From assembly GCA_937927975.1 (NCBI GenBank), contig CALEZT010000280.1, positions 1 to 60,183 of the forward strand: DNA of 60,183 bases, in the 5' to 3' direction. Position 1 is the stretch's first letter. Every line of letters begins with the position of its first letter. The stretch is from an uncultured Phycisphaerales bacterium. GTDB taxonomy: Bacteria > Planctomycetota > Phycisphaerae > Sedimentisphaerales > Anaerobacaceae. Positions 25,234 through 33,067 of this stretch are shown here, in pieces. The translations under genes were made by a program, and so were the position numbers. The notes beneath the pieces were generated by a model. The model saw nothing but the letters and a program-made list of their open reading frames with translations. It had not been told where the DNA came from and searched no databases.

Positions 25234-26547
25234 GTGAGAAACAGACAAATGAACAGACGCCAATTCCTGGGCAGCGCCGCAGCGGCGGCCGCGTTCACGA
25301 TTGTGCCGCGACATGTTCTGGCCGGATCGGGGACGACTCCGCCCAGCGAGAAACTCAATATCGCCTGCGTCGGCATCGGCGGCCAGGGCGCCAGCGACAT
25401 CCAGTCGGTCAGCAGCGAGAACATCGTCGCGCTGTGCGACGTCGATTGGGGCGGGCACACCGCCGGGACTTTCAAGAGGTTCCCCGACGCCAGGAAGTAC
25501 AAAGACTTCCGCGTCATGCTGGACAAGGAAGACAAGAACATCGACGCGGTGACCGTCGCGACGCCCGACAATATTCACGCAGTCGCTTCGATGGCGGCCA
25601 TCAAGCGGGGCAAGCACGTATACACCGAAAAGCCCCTGTGTCACGACGTCTATGAGGTCCGCCAGCTCACCGAGGCGGCCCGCAAGCACAAGGTCGTCAC
25701 GCAGATGGGCACGCAGATCCACGGCACCGCGGAGATGAAGTTCTTCGTGGAAATCGTTCAGTCCGGCGTGATCGGCAAGATCCACAAGGTGGACCTCTGG
25801 AGCGGCAAGAACTGGGGCGGCGGCGTGCGTCCGACCGACACGCCTGCGGTGCCTGAGACATTGGATTGGGACCTATGGCTCGGACCTGCGCCGTATCGTC
25901 CCTATCATCCGTGTTACGTGCCGGGCAACTGGCGTCGCTGGCTGGATTTCGGCACGGGCACCCTGGGCGACATGGGCTGTCACATCATCGACCCCGCCTG
26001 GTGGGCCCTCGATCTTGGCTATCCGTCGAGCATCTCCGCCAAGCCCGGTCCCTTCGGCAAGGAAACCTATCCCGAGAAGACGATCATCACGTGGGAGTTC
26101 AAGGCCAAGGGCGACCGTCCGGCTCTGACGGTGAACTGGTACGACGGCGACAACCAGCCGCCGCGGCCGCCGGAGTTGGAGGCTTCCCGGAATCTGCCCG
26201 ATCAGGGTGGCGTCTACTACGGCGACAAGGGCACCATTGTGTATCCGCATTGCGGCGTCCCCCGGCTGATCCCCGAGACGGCGATGAAGGGCTTCAAACG
26301 GCCTGCGGAGGTCTTCGACCGTTCGGTCGACCACTACCACGACTGGATTCGCGGCTGCAAGGGCGGTCCCAAGCCCCTGTCGAACTTCGACTACGCCGGC
26401 CCATTGACCGAGGCGATCCTGCTGGGCAACGTCGCGGCGATGGCGGGACAGAAGCTCGAATGGGACGGCGCGAGCATGAAGGTGACGAACACCACCGCGG
26501 CCGACAAGTTCCTCCGTCGCACGTACCGCGAAGGATGGACTCTTTAG
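25234..26547 (+). CDS. Tat-exported Gfo/Idh/MocA oxidoreductase, paralogue 11
   Basis: 437 residues; GTG at 25234 with GAGAGGG 7 nt upstream (an ATG at 25249 is possible). Tat motif MNRRQFLGSAAAAAAF. Rossmann fingerprint NIACVGIGGQGASD, CDVDWGGHTAG, ATPDNIH (Asn-Ile replaces the usual His-x before the last His), TEKPL (EKP). The substrate domain is shorter: WSGKNWGGGVRP replaces the [10 protein letters not shown] segment; then DWDLWLGPAPYRPYHPCY and GDMGCHIIDPAWWAL. It ends YREGWTL. Predicted to be a periplasmic sugar oxidoreductase. Last member of the contiguous run, followed directly by the isomerase-DUF1080 fusion. Confidence 0.9.
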   Translation: MRNRQMNRRQFLGSAAAAAAFTIVPRHVLAGSGTTPPSEKLNIACVGIGGQGASDIQSVSSENIVALCDVDWGGHTAGTFKRFPDARKYKDFRVMLDKEDKNIDAVTVATPDNIHAVASMAAIKRGKHVYTEKPLCHDVYEVRQLTEAARKHKVVTQMGTQIHGTAEMKFFVEIVQSGVIGKIHKVDLWSGKNWGGGVRPTDTPAVPETLDWDLWLGPAPYRPYHPCYVPGNWRRWLDFGTGTLGDMGCHIIDPAWWALDLGYPSSISAKPGPFGKETYPEKTIITWEFKAKGDRPALTVNWYDGDNQPPRPPELEASRNLPDQGGVYYGDKGTIVYPHCGVPRLIPETAMKGFKRPAEVFDRSVDHYHDWIRGCKGGPKPLSNFDYAGPLTEAILLGNVAAMAGQKLEWDGASMKVTNTTAADKFLRRTYREGWTL

Positions 26548-26583
26548 AAATGATGATTTGTGATGGTTGATTGATGATTTGTG
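26548..26583. repeat. TGATTGATGATTTG-type repeat before the fusion gene
   Basis: AAATGATGATTTGTGATGG followed by TTGATTGATGATTTGTGG occupies the 47-nt gap and overlaps the sequence just before the GGAG ribosome-binding site of the next gene. Confidence 0.5.
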
Positions 26584-26594
26584 GAGAAGTGCCG

Positions 26595-28007
26595 ATGAGC
26601 AAGATGAGGTTGGGTATGATTCTGCTGGTTGCGGCGGCCTGCGTAAGCGGCGCCCAGGCCAAAGACAAGTGGCGGCTGGGGCCCCAGGCGTACAGCTTCA
26701 ACCGGTTCACGTTTGCCGAGGCGGTGGCCAAGGCCAAGCTGCTGAATCTCAAGTACATCGAGGCCTACCCCGGACAGAAGCTCAGCGCCGAGACGGGCGA
26801 CGCCAGGATGGATCACAACATGACCGCCGAGCAGAGGAAGGCGGCCAAGAAGATCCTCGCCGACGCAGGGATCACCCTGGTCAACTACGGCGTGGTGGGC
26901 CTGCCGAACAACGAGGCCGAGTGCCGCAAGGTCTTCGACTTCGCCAGAGAGATGGGCATCGAGACGATCGTGTCCGAGCCGCCCGAGGACGCGATGGACC
27001 TGATCGACAGGCTCTGCCAGGAGTACAAGATCGGCGTCGCACTGCACAACCACCCGAAGCCCTCGCACTACTGGGATTACGCGACGGTGCTGAAAGTCTG
27101 CGAAGGCCGCAGCCCATGGATCGGCGCCTGCGCCGACACCGGTCACTGGACCCGCTCGGAGATCGATCCGGTTGTGGCGATCCGGGAATTGGGCAAGGTC
27201 GGACGGATTCGCAGTCTGCACTTCAAGGACCTCAACAAGTGGGGCGGCGGCGCCCACGACGTGCCCTGGGGCACCGGCGTGAGCAAGGTCGGCGAGGTGC
27301 TCGCCGAGCTGTCGCGACAGGGGTTTGAGGGCATGTTCTCCATCGAGTATGAGCACAATTGGGACAACAGCGTGCCGGAGATCCGCAAGTGCGTCGAGTG
27401 GTTCAAAAAGACCGCCGCCGAGCTGGACAACAGGCCCTATCGCGATGTGTTCAAGCGGGACCTGTCCAATGCGAATATGCCGGCCAAGGGCTGGGCCTTC
27501 GGCGCCGACGGCGTCCTGGCCCCCGGCGACAGTGGGCATGGCGACATCTGGACCAAGGAACGTTACGGCAATTTCATCCTCGAACTGGATTACAGGATCC
27601 CCGACAAGGGCAACAGCGGCGTCTTCATCCGCACGGGCAGCCTGCAGAACTGGATCAACACCGCCATCGAAGTGCAGATCCACGCGACGACCGACGGCAC
27701 CAAGCACGGCCAGTGCGGCGCGATCTACGATTGCCTCTCGCCCTCCAAAGCCGCGCAGAAGGCTCCCGGCGAATGGAACCATTACGTCATCACCTGCTTG
27801 GACAACAAGATCTACGTGAACCTCAACGGCGAGGACATCATCGACATGGATCTGGACCGGTGGGTTGAGAAGGGCAAGAACCCGCAGGGAACGGACAACA
27901 AGTTCTCCGGGGCCTACAAGGACATGCCTCGCGAGGGGCACCTGGGCTTCCAGTACCACGGCAATCCGGTGTGGTTCAAGAACCTCAAGATTAAATCCCT
28001 TGACTAA
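26595..28007 (+). CDS. Secreted fusion: sugar isomerase-like TIM barrel plus DUF1080 3-keto-disaccharide hydrolase
   Basis: 470 residues, GGAG 8 nt before the ATG. Signal peptide about 1-22 (SGAQA|KD). Residues about 25-280 are a xylose-isomerase-like TIM barrel: AYSFNRFTFAEAV, KYIEAYPGQK, IGVALHNHPKP, IGACADTGHW, RIRSLHFKD and FSIEYEHNW give the metal-ligand strands. Residues about 290-470 are a DUF1080 jelly roll: WTKERYGNFILELDYRI, NSGVFIRTG, AIEVQIHA, CGAIYD, and a C-terminal GHLGFQYHGNPVWFKNLKIK. The fusion links the isomerase-like and keto-glycoside-hydrolase activities in one exported protein and supports a shared pathway. Export of the TIM barrel contrasts with the cytoplasmic homologue at 4441-5442. 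The gap to the next gene is 11 nt. Confidence 0.88.
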   Translation: MSKMRLGMILLVAAACVSGAQAKDKWRLGPQAYSFNRFTFAEAVAKAKLLNLKYIEAYPGQKLSAETGDARMDHNMTAEQRKAAKKILADAGITLVNYGVVGLPNNEAECRKVFDFAREMGIETIVSEPPEDAMDLIDRLCQEYKIGVALHNHPKPSHYWDYATVLKVCEGRSPWIGACADTGHWTRSEIDPVVAIRELGKVGRIRSLHFKDLNKWGGGAHDVPWGTGVSKVGEVLAELSRQGFEGMFSIEYEHNWDNSVPEIRKCVEWFKKTAAELDNRPYRDVFKRDLSNANMPAKGWAFGADGVLAPGDSGHGDIWTKERYGNFILELDYRIPDKGNSGVFIRTGSLQNWINTAIEVQIHATTDGTKHGQCGAIYDCLSPSKAAQKAPGEWNHYVITCLDNKIYVNLNGEDIIDMDLDRWVEKGKNPQGTDNKFSGAYKDMPREGHLGFQYHGNPVWFKNLKIKSLD

Positions 28008-28018
28008 GGTCTACTGTG

Positions 28019-29410
28019 ATGAAGATTGAAAGACAGATTGTACGCCAGGGGTTGCTCCTGCTCGTGGCGGTGTTGCTGTGCGGTGTCACGCCCGCCTCTG
28101 CGAACGACGCCTCCGACGGCTGGACCTCGCTGTTCAACGGCAAGGACCTCGCCGGCTGGGACGGCGACCCGCGACTCTGGTCCGTCAAGGACGGCCTCAT
28201 CCGCGGCGAAACCACACCCCAGAACCCGACGCAGGGCAATACGTTCCTGGTCTATCGCGGCGGGCAGTTCGACGACTTCGAGCTGAGCCTGAGGTTCCGC
28301 CTCCATAGCGGCAACTCCGGCGTTCAGTATCGCAGCAAGGAGTTCGCCCAGTGGCGGATCGCCGGCTATCAGGCGGACATCCTCGATGACCTGAATCTGG
28401 TCGGCTTCCTCTATCACGAAGGCGGCCGAGGCTTCTTGGCGACCCTCGGCGATTTCACGGTCGTCGACGCCACGGGTCAGAAGAAAATCACCGGCAACGT
28501 CAACGACAAGAAAGCACTGGCCGAGGCCGGCTTCTACAAAGCCAAAGGCTGGAACGAGTTCCTGGTCGTTTGCCAGGGCAACCACATCGCCCACTACCTC
28601 AACGGCCACCAGACCATCGAGCTGATCGACAACGACCGCGTCGTGAACCCGGACGATCCGAAGGATCAGAAGGGTTCCTCGCGGACGGGGCTGTTGGCCC
28701 TGCAGCTCCACGCGGGCCCGCCGATGGCGGTCGAGTTCAAAGACATCCGGATCAGGAGGATCCCGCCTGTCTACGGCGACGCGGCGCTGGCCTTCAATGG
28801 GCAGAATCTCGACGAATGGCAGGCCAAGGGCGACTCGGGCAAGGCCAACAAGTGGACCGTCGGCAAGGCAAAAGTCTCGTCCAGCGATCCCAAGCAGCTT
28901 GAAAAGGTCGAGGGCATGGGCGAGCTGATCAACCTCACCCCGGCCCATGGCGAAAGCCAGGACCTCTATTCCAAGGCCAAGTTCGGGGATTGCCGGATTG
29001 AGCTTGAGGTGATGGTGCCGCAGGGCTCGAACTCCGGCGTCTACGTGATGGGCGAGTACGAGGTCCAGGTCCTGGACAGCTACGGCAAGACCACGATGGG
29101 CAGCGGCGACATGGGCGCGATCTACGGCGGATTCTCCCCTCCGGTGAACGCATCCAAGAAGCCCGGCCAGTGGCAGCAGTATGTGATCGAGTGGCGGGCG
29201 CCGAAGTTCGACGCGGCGGGCAACAAGGTCAAGAACGCCGAGTTCGTCAAGGTCGAGCTCAACGGCCAGGTCCTGCACAAGAACCTGGTCATGCCGGGGC
29301 CGACCCCCGGCGGCGTGACGGGCAAAGAGGCCCCCACGGGACCTTTGATGTTCCAGGGCAATCACGGCCCGGTCGCGTATCGCAACATCGTCATCAAACC
29401 GTCGAAATAG
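28019..29410 (+). CDS. Secreted protein with two tandem DUF1080 (3-keto-disaccharide hydrolase) domains
   Basis: 463 residues; ATG at 28019 with AAGG 9 nt upstream (GTG 28016 adjacent). Signal peptide about 1-27. Domain 1, about 35-245: SLFNGKDLAGWDG...FELSLRFRLHSGNSGVQYRS...AVEFKDIRIRRI. Domain 2, about 255-463: LAFNGQNLDEWQAKG...CRIELEVMVPQGSNSGVYVMGEYEVQVLDSYG...GNHGPVAYRNIVIK. Both keep the Asn-Ser-Gly-Val core strand of the family. Domain 2 also keeps the EVQVLDSYG block also found in the protein at 12045-13622. Predicted to cleave 3-keto glycosides in the periplasm; two domains may act on different linkages or one may bind. Cotranscribed with the preceding fusion gene. Confidence 0.88.
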   Translation: MKIERQIVRQGLLLLVAVLLCGVTPASANDASDGWTSLFNGKDLAGWDGDPRLWSVKDGLIRGETTPQNPTQGNTFLVYRGGQFDDFELSLRFRLHSGNSGVQYRSKEFAQWRIAGYQADILDDLNLVGFLYHEGGRGFLATLGDFTVVDATGQKKITGNVNDKKALAEAGFYKAKGWNEFLVVCQGNHIAHYLNGHQTIELIDNDRVVNPDDPKDQKGSSRTGLLALQLHAGPPMAVEFKDIRIRRIPPVYGDAALAFNGQNLDEWQAKGDSGKANKWTVGKAKVSSSDPKQLEKVEGMGELINLTPAHGESQDLYSKAKFGDCRIELEVMVPQGSNSGVYVMGEYEVQVLDSYGKTTMGSGDMGAIYGGFSPPVNASKKPGQWQQYVIEWRAPKFDAAGNKVKNAEFVKVELNGQVLHKNLVMPGPTPGGVTGKEAPTGPLMFQGNHGPVAYRNIVIKPSK

Positions 29411-29426
29411 GAAGTTGGAAATGGGA

Positions 29427-29485
29427 AGTGTCAAGTTCGAAGCAGGAGCCGGCCTCGTCGCAATTGCAGCCTGAAACTTGACACT
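29427..29485. repeat. Inverted repeat AGTGTCAAGTT/AACTTGACACT after the DUF1080 gene
   Basis: 11-bp perfect arms at 29427-29437 and 29475-29485, 37-nt loop, built of the same GAAGT/CAAGTT words as the repeats at 4048 and 8281. The tail CTCTCTTG is weakly T-rich; it may also act as a terminator before the promoter at 29541. Confidence 0.55.
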
Positions 29486-29540
29486 CTCTTGACTGGCGTG
29501 CCGGTTGTTATGGGACGCGTCGAAAAAACGGCAACTTTGC

Positions 29541-29569
29541 TTGACAGTCGTTTTCGCTGCCTCCATAAT
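29541..29569 (+). promoter_or_regulatory. Consensus sigma70-type promoter for paralogue 12
   Basis: TTGACA (29541-29546), a 17-nt spacer, then CATAAT (29564-29569). The -35 is perfect and the -10 is 5 of 6. About 60 nt of leader precede the ATG at 29636. This is the clearest promoter in the island. Confidence 0.7.
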
Positions 29570-29635
29570 GGCCGGCTAACTCAGGAACATGGTTATGAAC
29601 TGCAAGGTTCAATTATTGGAGCAAGTAGAGGTACA

Positions 29636-30988
29636 ATGAGCGAGTCGAAAACACAATCCGGTTTGGACAGACGCAGTTTCCTGCGTTCCACAGCAGCGGT
29701 CGGCGCCGGTTTGGCCTTTGCGCCGCGGATGTTCGCGGCCGCCAGCGGCGGCGAGAAAGACATCAACGTGGCCCTGCTCGGCGCCGGCGCCGAAGGCCAG
29801 ATTCTGATGGAAGCCTGCCGCAAGATCCCCAACCTGAAGTTCAAGGCCGTCTGCGACATCTGGGAAGCGTACAATCAGAAACGCGTGTCGCGGCTCCTGG
29901 ACCGCTATGGCCATCCGAACAACGCCTACGTCGACTACAAAGAGATGCTCGACAAGGAGAAGGGCAAGATCGACGCGGTCATCATCGCGACGCCCGACTT
30001 CTGGCATGCTGAGCAGGCGATCGCCTGCATGGAAGCCGGCCTGGACGTCTACTGCGAGAAGGAAATGTCCAACGATCTGGCCAAGGCCAGGCAGATGGTC
30101 GAGTGCCAGAAGAAGACGGGCAAACTCCTGCAGATCGGTCATCAACGCCGGAGCAATCCGCGGTATCTGCACTGCTACAACAAGATCCTCAAGGAAGCCA
30201 AGATGCTCGGCCGGATGACGACGGTCAACGGTCAGTGGAATCGCGGCGTCCAGGAGCCGCTCCTGTGGCCCAAGAATACGGACATTCCCCCTGCGACGCT
30301 CGCCAAGTTCGGCTTCGCCAGCATGGACCAATTCCGCAACTGGCGCTGGTACAGGAAGCTCGGCGGCGGTCCGATCGTGGACCTGGGTTCGCATCAGATC
30401 GACATCTACTCCTGGTTCCTCGATGCCCTGCCCAAGGGCGTCATCGCCAGCGGCGGCACCGACTACTACGACAAGAACACCCATGAGTGGTACGACACCG
30501 TCATGAGCATCTTCGACTTCGAGACGAAGGAAGGCACGGTTCGCGCCTACTACCAGGTGCTCACGACCAACAGCAACCAGGGCTACTTCGAGAACTTCAT
30601 GGGCGACCAGGGCACCCTGTCGATCTCGGAATCCTCGGCACGCGGGTCGGTTTACAAGGAGCAGAGCTCTCAGACGGACTGGGACAAGTGGGTCAAGCTG
30701 GGTTTCGTGACCGAGCCGAAGAAAGAAGAGAAGAAGGCCGACGCCACCGTGGCGCTGGATGTCCGCGAGACCGGCGCTCCGCCGGCTTACGAGATCCCGG
30801 TGACGATGGAAGGCAAGGCCTATCACCAGCCGCACCTGGAGAACTTCTTCGACGCGATGCGCGGAAAAGCGAAGCTCAACTGCCCCGGCGAGGTCGGCTA
30901 CGAGACCGCGGTGATGGTCCTCAAGGTCAACGAGGCCGTCGAGGCGCAGCGCAGGCTCGAGTTCAAGCCTGAGGAATTCAAGGTCTGA
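29636..30988 (+). CDS. Tat-exported Gfo/Idh/MocA oxidoreductase, paralogue 12
   Basis: 450 residues; AGAGG 5 nt before the ATG. Tat motif LDRRSFLRSTAAVGAG. Rossmann strand INVALLGAGAEGQ, CDIWEAY in place of CDVD, ATPDFWH, and CEKEM: the proline of EKP is glutamate (142-144), with the lysine kept. The C-terminal domain has a different architecture: WNRGVQEPLLWPKN, FRNWRWYRKLGGGPIVDLGSHQIDIYSWFL with the predicted catalytic His in GSHQ, and a Lys/Glu-rich linker around residue 365. It lacks the REGWSL tail. It is a separate subfamily with its own promoter, and the cytochrome genes follow. Predicted to be periplasmic; its electron acceptor is unknown. Confidence 0.88.
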   Translation: MSESKTQSGLDRRSFLRSTAAVGAGLAFAPRMFAAASGGEKDINVALLGAGAEGQILMEACRKIPNLKFKAVCDIWEAYNQKRVSRLLDRYGHPNNAYVDYKEMLDKEKGKIDAVIIATPDFWHAEQAIACMEAGLDVYCEKEMSNDLAKARQMVECQKKTGKLLQIGHQRRSNPRYLHCYNKILKEAKMLGRMTTVNGQWNRGVQEPLLWPKNTDIPPATLAKFGFASMDQFRNWRWYRKLGGGPIVDLGSHQIDIYSWFLDALPKGVIASGGTDYYDKNTHEWYDTVMSIFDFETKEGTVRAYYQVLTTNSNQGYFENFMGDQGTLSISESSARGSVYKEQSSQTDWDKWVKLGFVTEPKKEEKKADATVALDVRETGAPPAYEIPVTMEGKAYHQPHLENFFDAMRGKAKLNCPGEVGYETAVMVLKVNEAVEAQRRLEFKPEEFKV

Positions 30989-31070
30989 CCTGTGGCGCAG
31001 GCCGCCTGTCCGTATTTGATGTCCGTTGCCGGCCTTGCGGCCGGGACCGTAGAAAGGATCTGATACAGCC

Positions 31071-32990
31071 TTGAAACGAAGACTGATCACAGCGCTCGTC
31101 GTGTCGTCGATGTTGTCGACGCCGGTTCTGGCCGCCCAGAAGGCTGCGAAGCTGCTCGGTGACGAGAGCGACGGCAGCCGGGCCCACCCGCTTCACCGGA
31201 TTCCGTTGTATACCGAGAGTGAGAAGGGCGGGAAGGGCCCACTGGTCGATCCGAACGACCCGTTGGCCATGCCGTTTTCCACGCAGTTCACGTGCGGAGA
31301 ATGTCACAGCTACGGCACGATCCGCGGGGGCTGGCACTTCAACTCGGTGGACAGCAATGTCCCGAGCGGCCGGCCGGGCCAGCCGTGGTTGTACTTCGAT
31401 TCGAAGCTGGGCATTCAAGTGCCCTTATCGTACCGGGCCTGGCCGGGAGCGCATCGGCCCGAGCAGTTTGGACTGACCGCCTCGGAGTTCACTCGGATCT
31501 TCGGCCGGCACATGCCCGGCGGCGGTTCCGGGGAGATCACTCCGACCGACCCCGAGGAGATCGGTGCCCAGTACGCCTCCGGAAAACTGGAGGTCAACTG
31601 CTTGGCATGCCACAATGCGCATCCCGGCCAGGACCAGGGCGGTGCGACCGGTTATGCGGTCCAGGTCAGCAGGAACAACTTCCGCTGGGCGGCCACCGCT
31701 TCGTGCGAGTTCGCCAGCGTTCGCGGTTCGGTGACGGATGCGGGTCCGACGTACGATCCTTTTATGCCCGATGAGACCGAGGAGAAGGCGCCTCGCGTCT
31801 CGTACGACCGAAAGGTGTTCGACGCCAAGGGCAACGTCTTCATGGACATCGTGCGGGAGGTCCCGGATCATCGGTGTTACTACTGCCACAGCGACCTGTA
31901 CTGCGGCGAGAACGAACAGAAGACGGAGAAGTGGACCGCCGACGAGGACATCCATCTGACCGCAGGTCTGACCTGCGTGGACTGCCATCGCAACGGACTG
32001 GACCACGACATCGTCCGAGGTTACGAAGGCGAGAACGCCTACTCCCACAATGAGATGGCGGCCACGAGTTCGTGTCAAGGGTGCCATCTGGGCGACGAGA
32101 ACGGCAACCGGCCGACCGGTGGCCGGCTGGGCGCCCCGGTTCCCGAGCACAAGGGCATTCCCGCGGTCCACTTCGACCGGCTGACCTGCACCGCGTGCCA
32201 CTCCGGCCCGTGGCCGACGGAGAAACCCGTGCTGGCCAAGACCTCGCGGGCCCACCGCCTGGGGACCATCAACGTCAACAAAGAGCCTCGCGTGTTGCCG
32301 CACGTTTGGGCTCCGGTATTCGTCAAAGAAGGAGGGACCGATCCGAATCGTCCCGCCAAGATCGGACCCCACAAAATGGTTTGGCCCGCTTTCTGGGGCG
32401 TGCTGGATGCGAACGACGGCGTCAAGCCTGTCGAACTGGCCGTGGTCACCAAGGTTGTCGGCGGTGTGCTGAGGAATGTTGTGCCCGCCCCAACCGGTGA
32501 TTGGAGCGAATTGAAGGAAGAGCAGGTCGGGGAGGCGTTGAAGGCCCTGACGCAGGCCGGCCAGGCCAAGCCCGTCTACATTACCGGCGGCATGCTGTAT
32601 GAACTGGACGAGGCCGGGGCTCTCAAGAGCCGCGAAGGTCATCCGGCCGCGGCGCCGTACGCCTGGGCGATGGCTCACGGCGTTCGCCCTGCGGCGCAGT
32701 CGCTGGGCGTCGGCAAGTGCACGGTCTGCCACTCGACGAAAGCCCCGTTCTTCTTCGGCCAGGTGGGCGTGGATTCGCCGATTGCCTCCGTCGCCAGTCT
32801 GGTCAAGTCGCAGTACGAGTTCCAGAAGGCGTCGCACGCCCGCACGTGGTTCTTCGCCTTTTCCTTCGTCTTCCGGCCGTGGTTCAAGGTCATCGCGATC
32901 GGCGCGTCGGCGGTGATTGGAATCGTCCTGCTGCTGTACGGGCTCAAGGCCCTGGGTTCCGTGGCCAAGGTGCTCTCGGAACAGGAATGA
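31071..32990 (+). CDS. Exported seven-heme cytochrome c with C-terminal membrane anchor
   Basis: 639 residues from a TTG start with AAAGGA 12 nt upstream. Signal peptide about 1-22. Seven CXXCH heme-binding motifs are visible: CGECH, CLACH, CYYCH, CVDCH, CQGCH, CTACH and CTVCH. Many other His residues could be distal ligands. A transmembrane helix (VIAIGASAVIGIVLLLYGLKAL) near residues 605-626 would tether it to the membrane with the hemes outside. Multiheme cytochromes of this kind move electrons between quinol oxidation at the membrane and periplasmic partners. The cytochrome b gene follows after 77 nt, so they probably form one module. The link to the oxidoreductase array is inference from adjacency. 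Confidence 0.9.
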   Translation: MKRRLITALVVSSMLSTPVLAAQKAAKLLGDESDGSRAHPLHRIPLYTESEKGGKGPLVDPNDPLAMPFSTQFTCGECHSYGTIRGGWHFNSVDSNVPSGRPGQPWLYFDSKLGIQVPLSYRAWPGAHRPEQFGLTASEFTRIFGRHMPGGGSGEITPTDPEEIGAQYASGKLEVNCLACHNAHPGQDQGGATGYAVQVSRNNFRWAATASCEFASVRGSVTDAGPTYDPFMPDETEEKAPRVSYDRKVFDAKGNVFMDIVREVPDHRCYYCHSDLYCGENEQKTEKWTADEDIHLTAGLTCVDCHRNGLDHDIVRGYEGENAYSHNEMAATSSCQGCHLGDENGNRPTGGRLGAPVPEHKGIPAVHFDRLTCTACHSGPWPTEKPVLAKTSRAHRLGTINVNKEPRVLPHVWAPVFVKEGGTDPNRPAKIGPHKMVWPAFWGVLDANDGVKPVELAVVTKVVGGVLRNVVPAPTGDWSELKEEQVGEALKALTQAGQAKPVYITGGMLYELDEAGALKSREGHPAAAPYAWAMAHGVRPAAQSLGVGKCTVCHSTKAPFFFGQVGVDSPIASVASLVKSQYEFQKASHARTWFFAFSFVFRPWFKVIAIGASAVIGIVLLLYGLKALGSVAKVLSEQE

Positions 32991-32993
32991 ACG

Positions 32994-33053
32994 TATTGAT
33001 GATTGATGATGGATCGTTGGCAGTTCTCCGTCATCAGTAATCCATAATCAATG
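32994..33053. repeat. TTGATGATTGATGATGG repeat as an imperfect inverted repeat
   Basis: The left side (TATTGATGATTGATGATGGA) and the right side (reverse-complement-like CCGTCATCAGTAATCCATAA then TCAATGG) flank GTTGGCAG. This is the largest intergenic copy of the family found in the pseudopilin leader. It fills the gap between the two cytochrome genes. Confidence 0.6.
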
Positions 33054-33067
33054 GATGGGTACTCAGG

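Noticed and set aside
25190..33053. Possible CRISPR array from the TGATTGATGAT words
   Set aside because: The copies are short, degenerate, dispersed and without unique spacers, and no cas gene is present.
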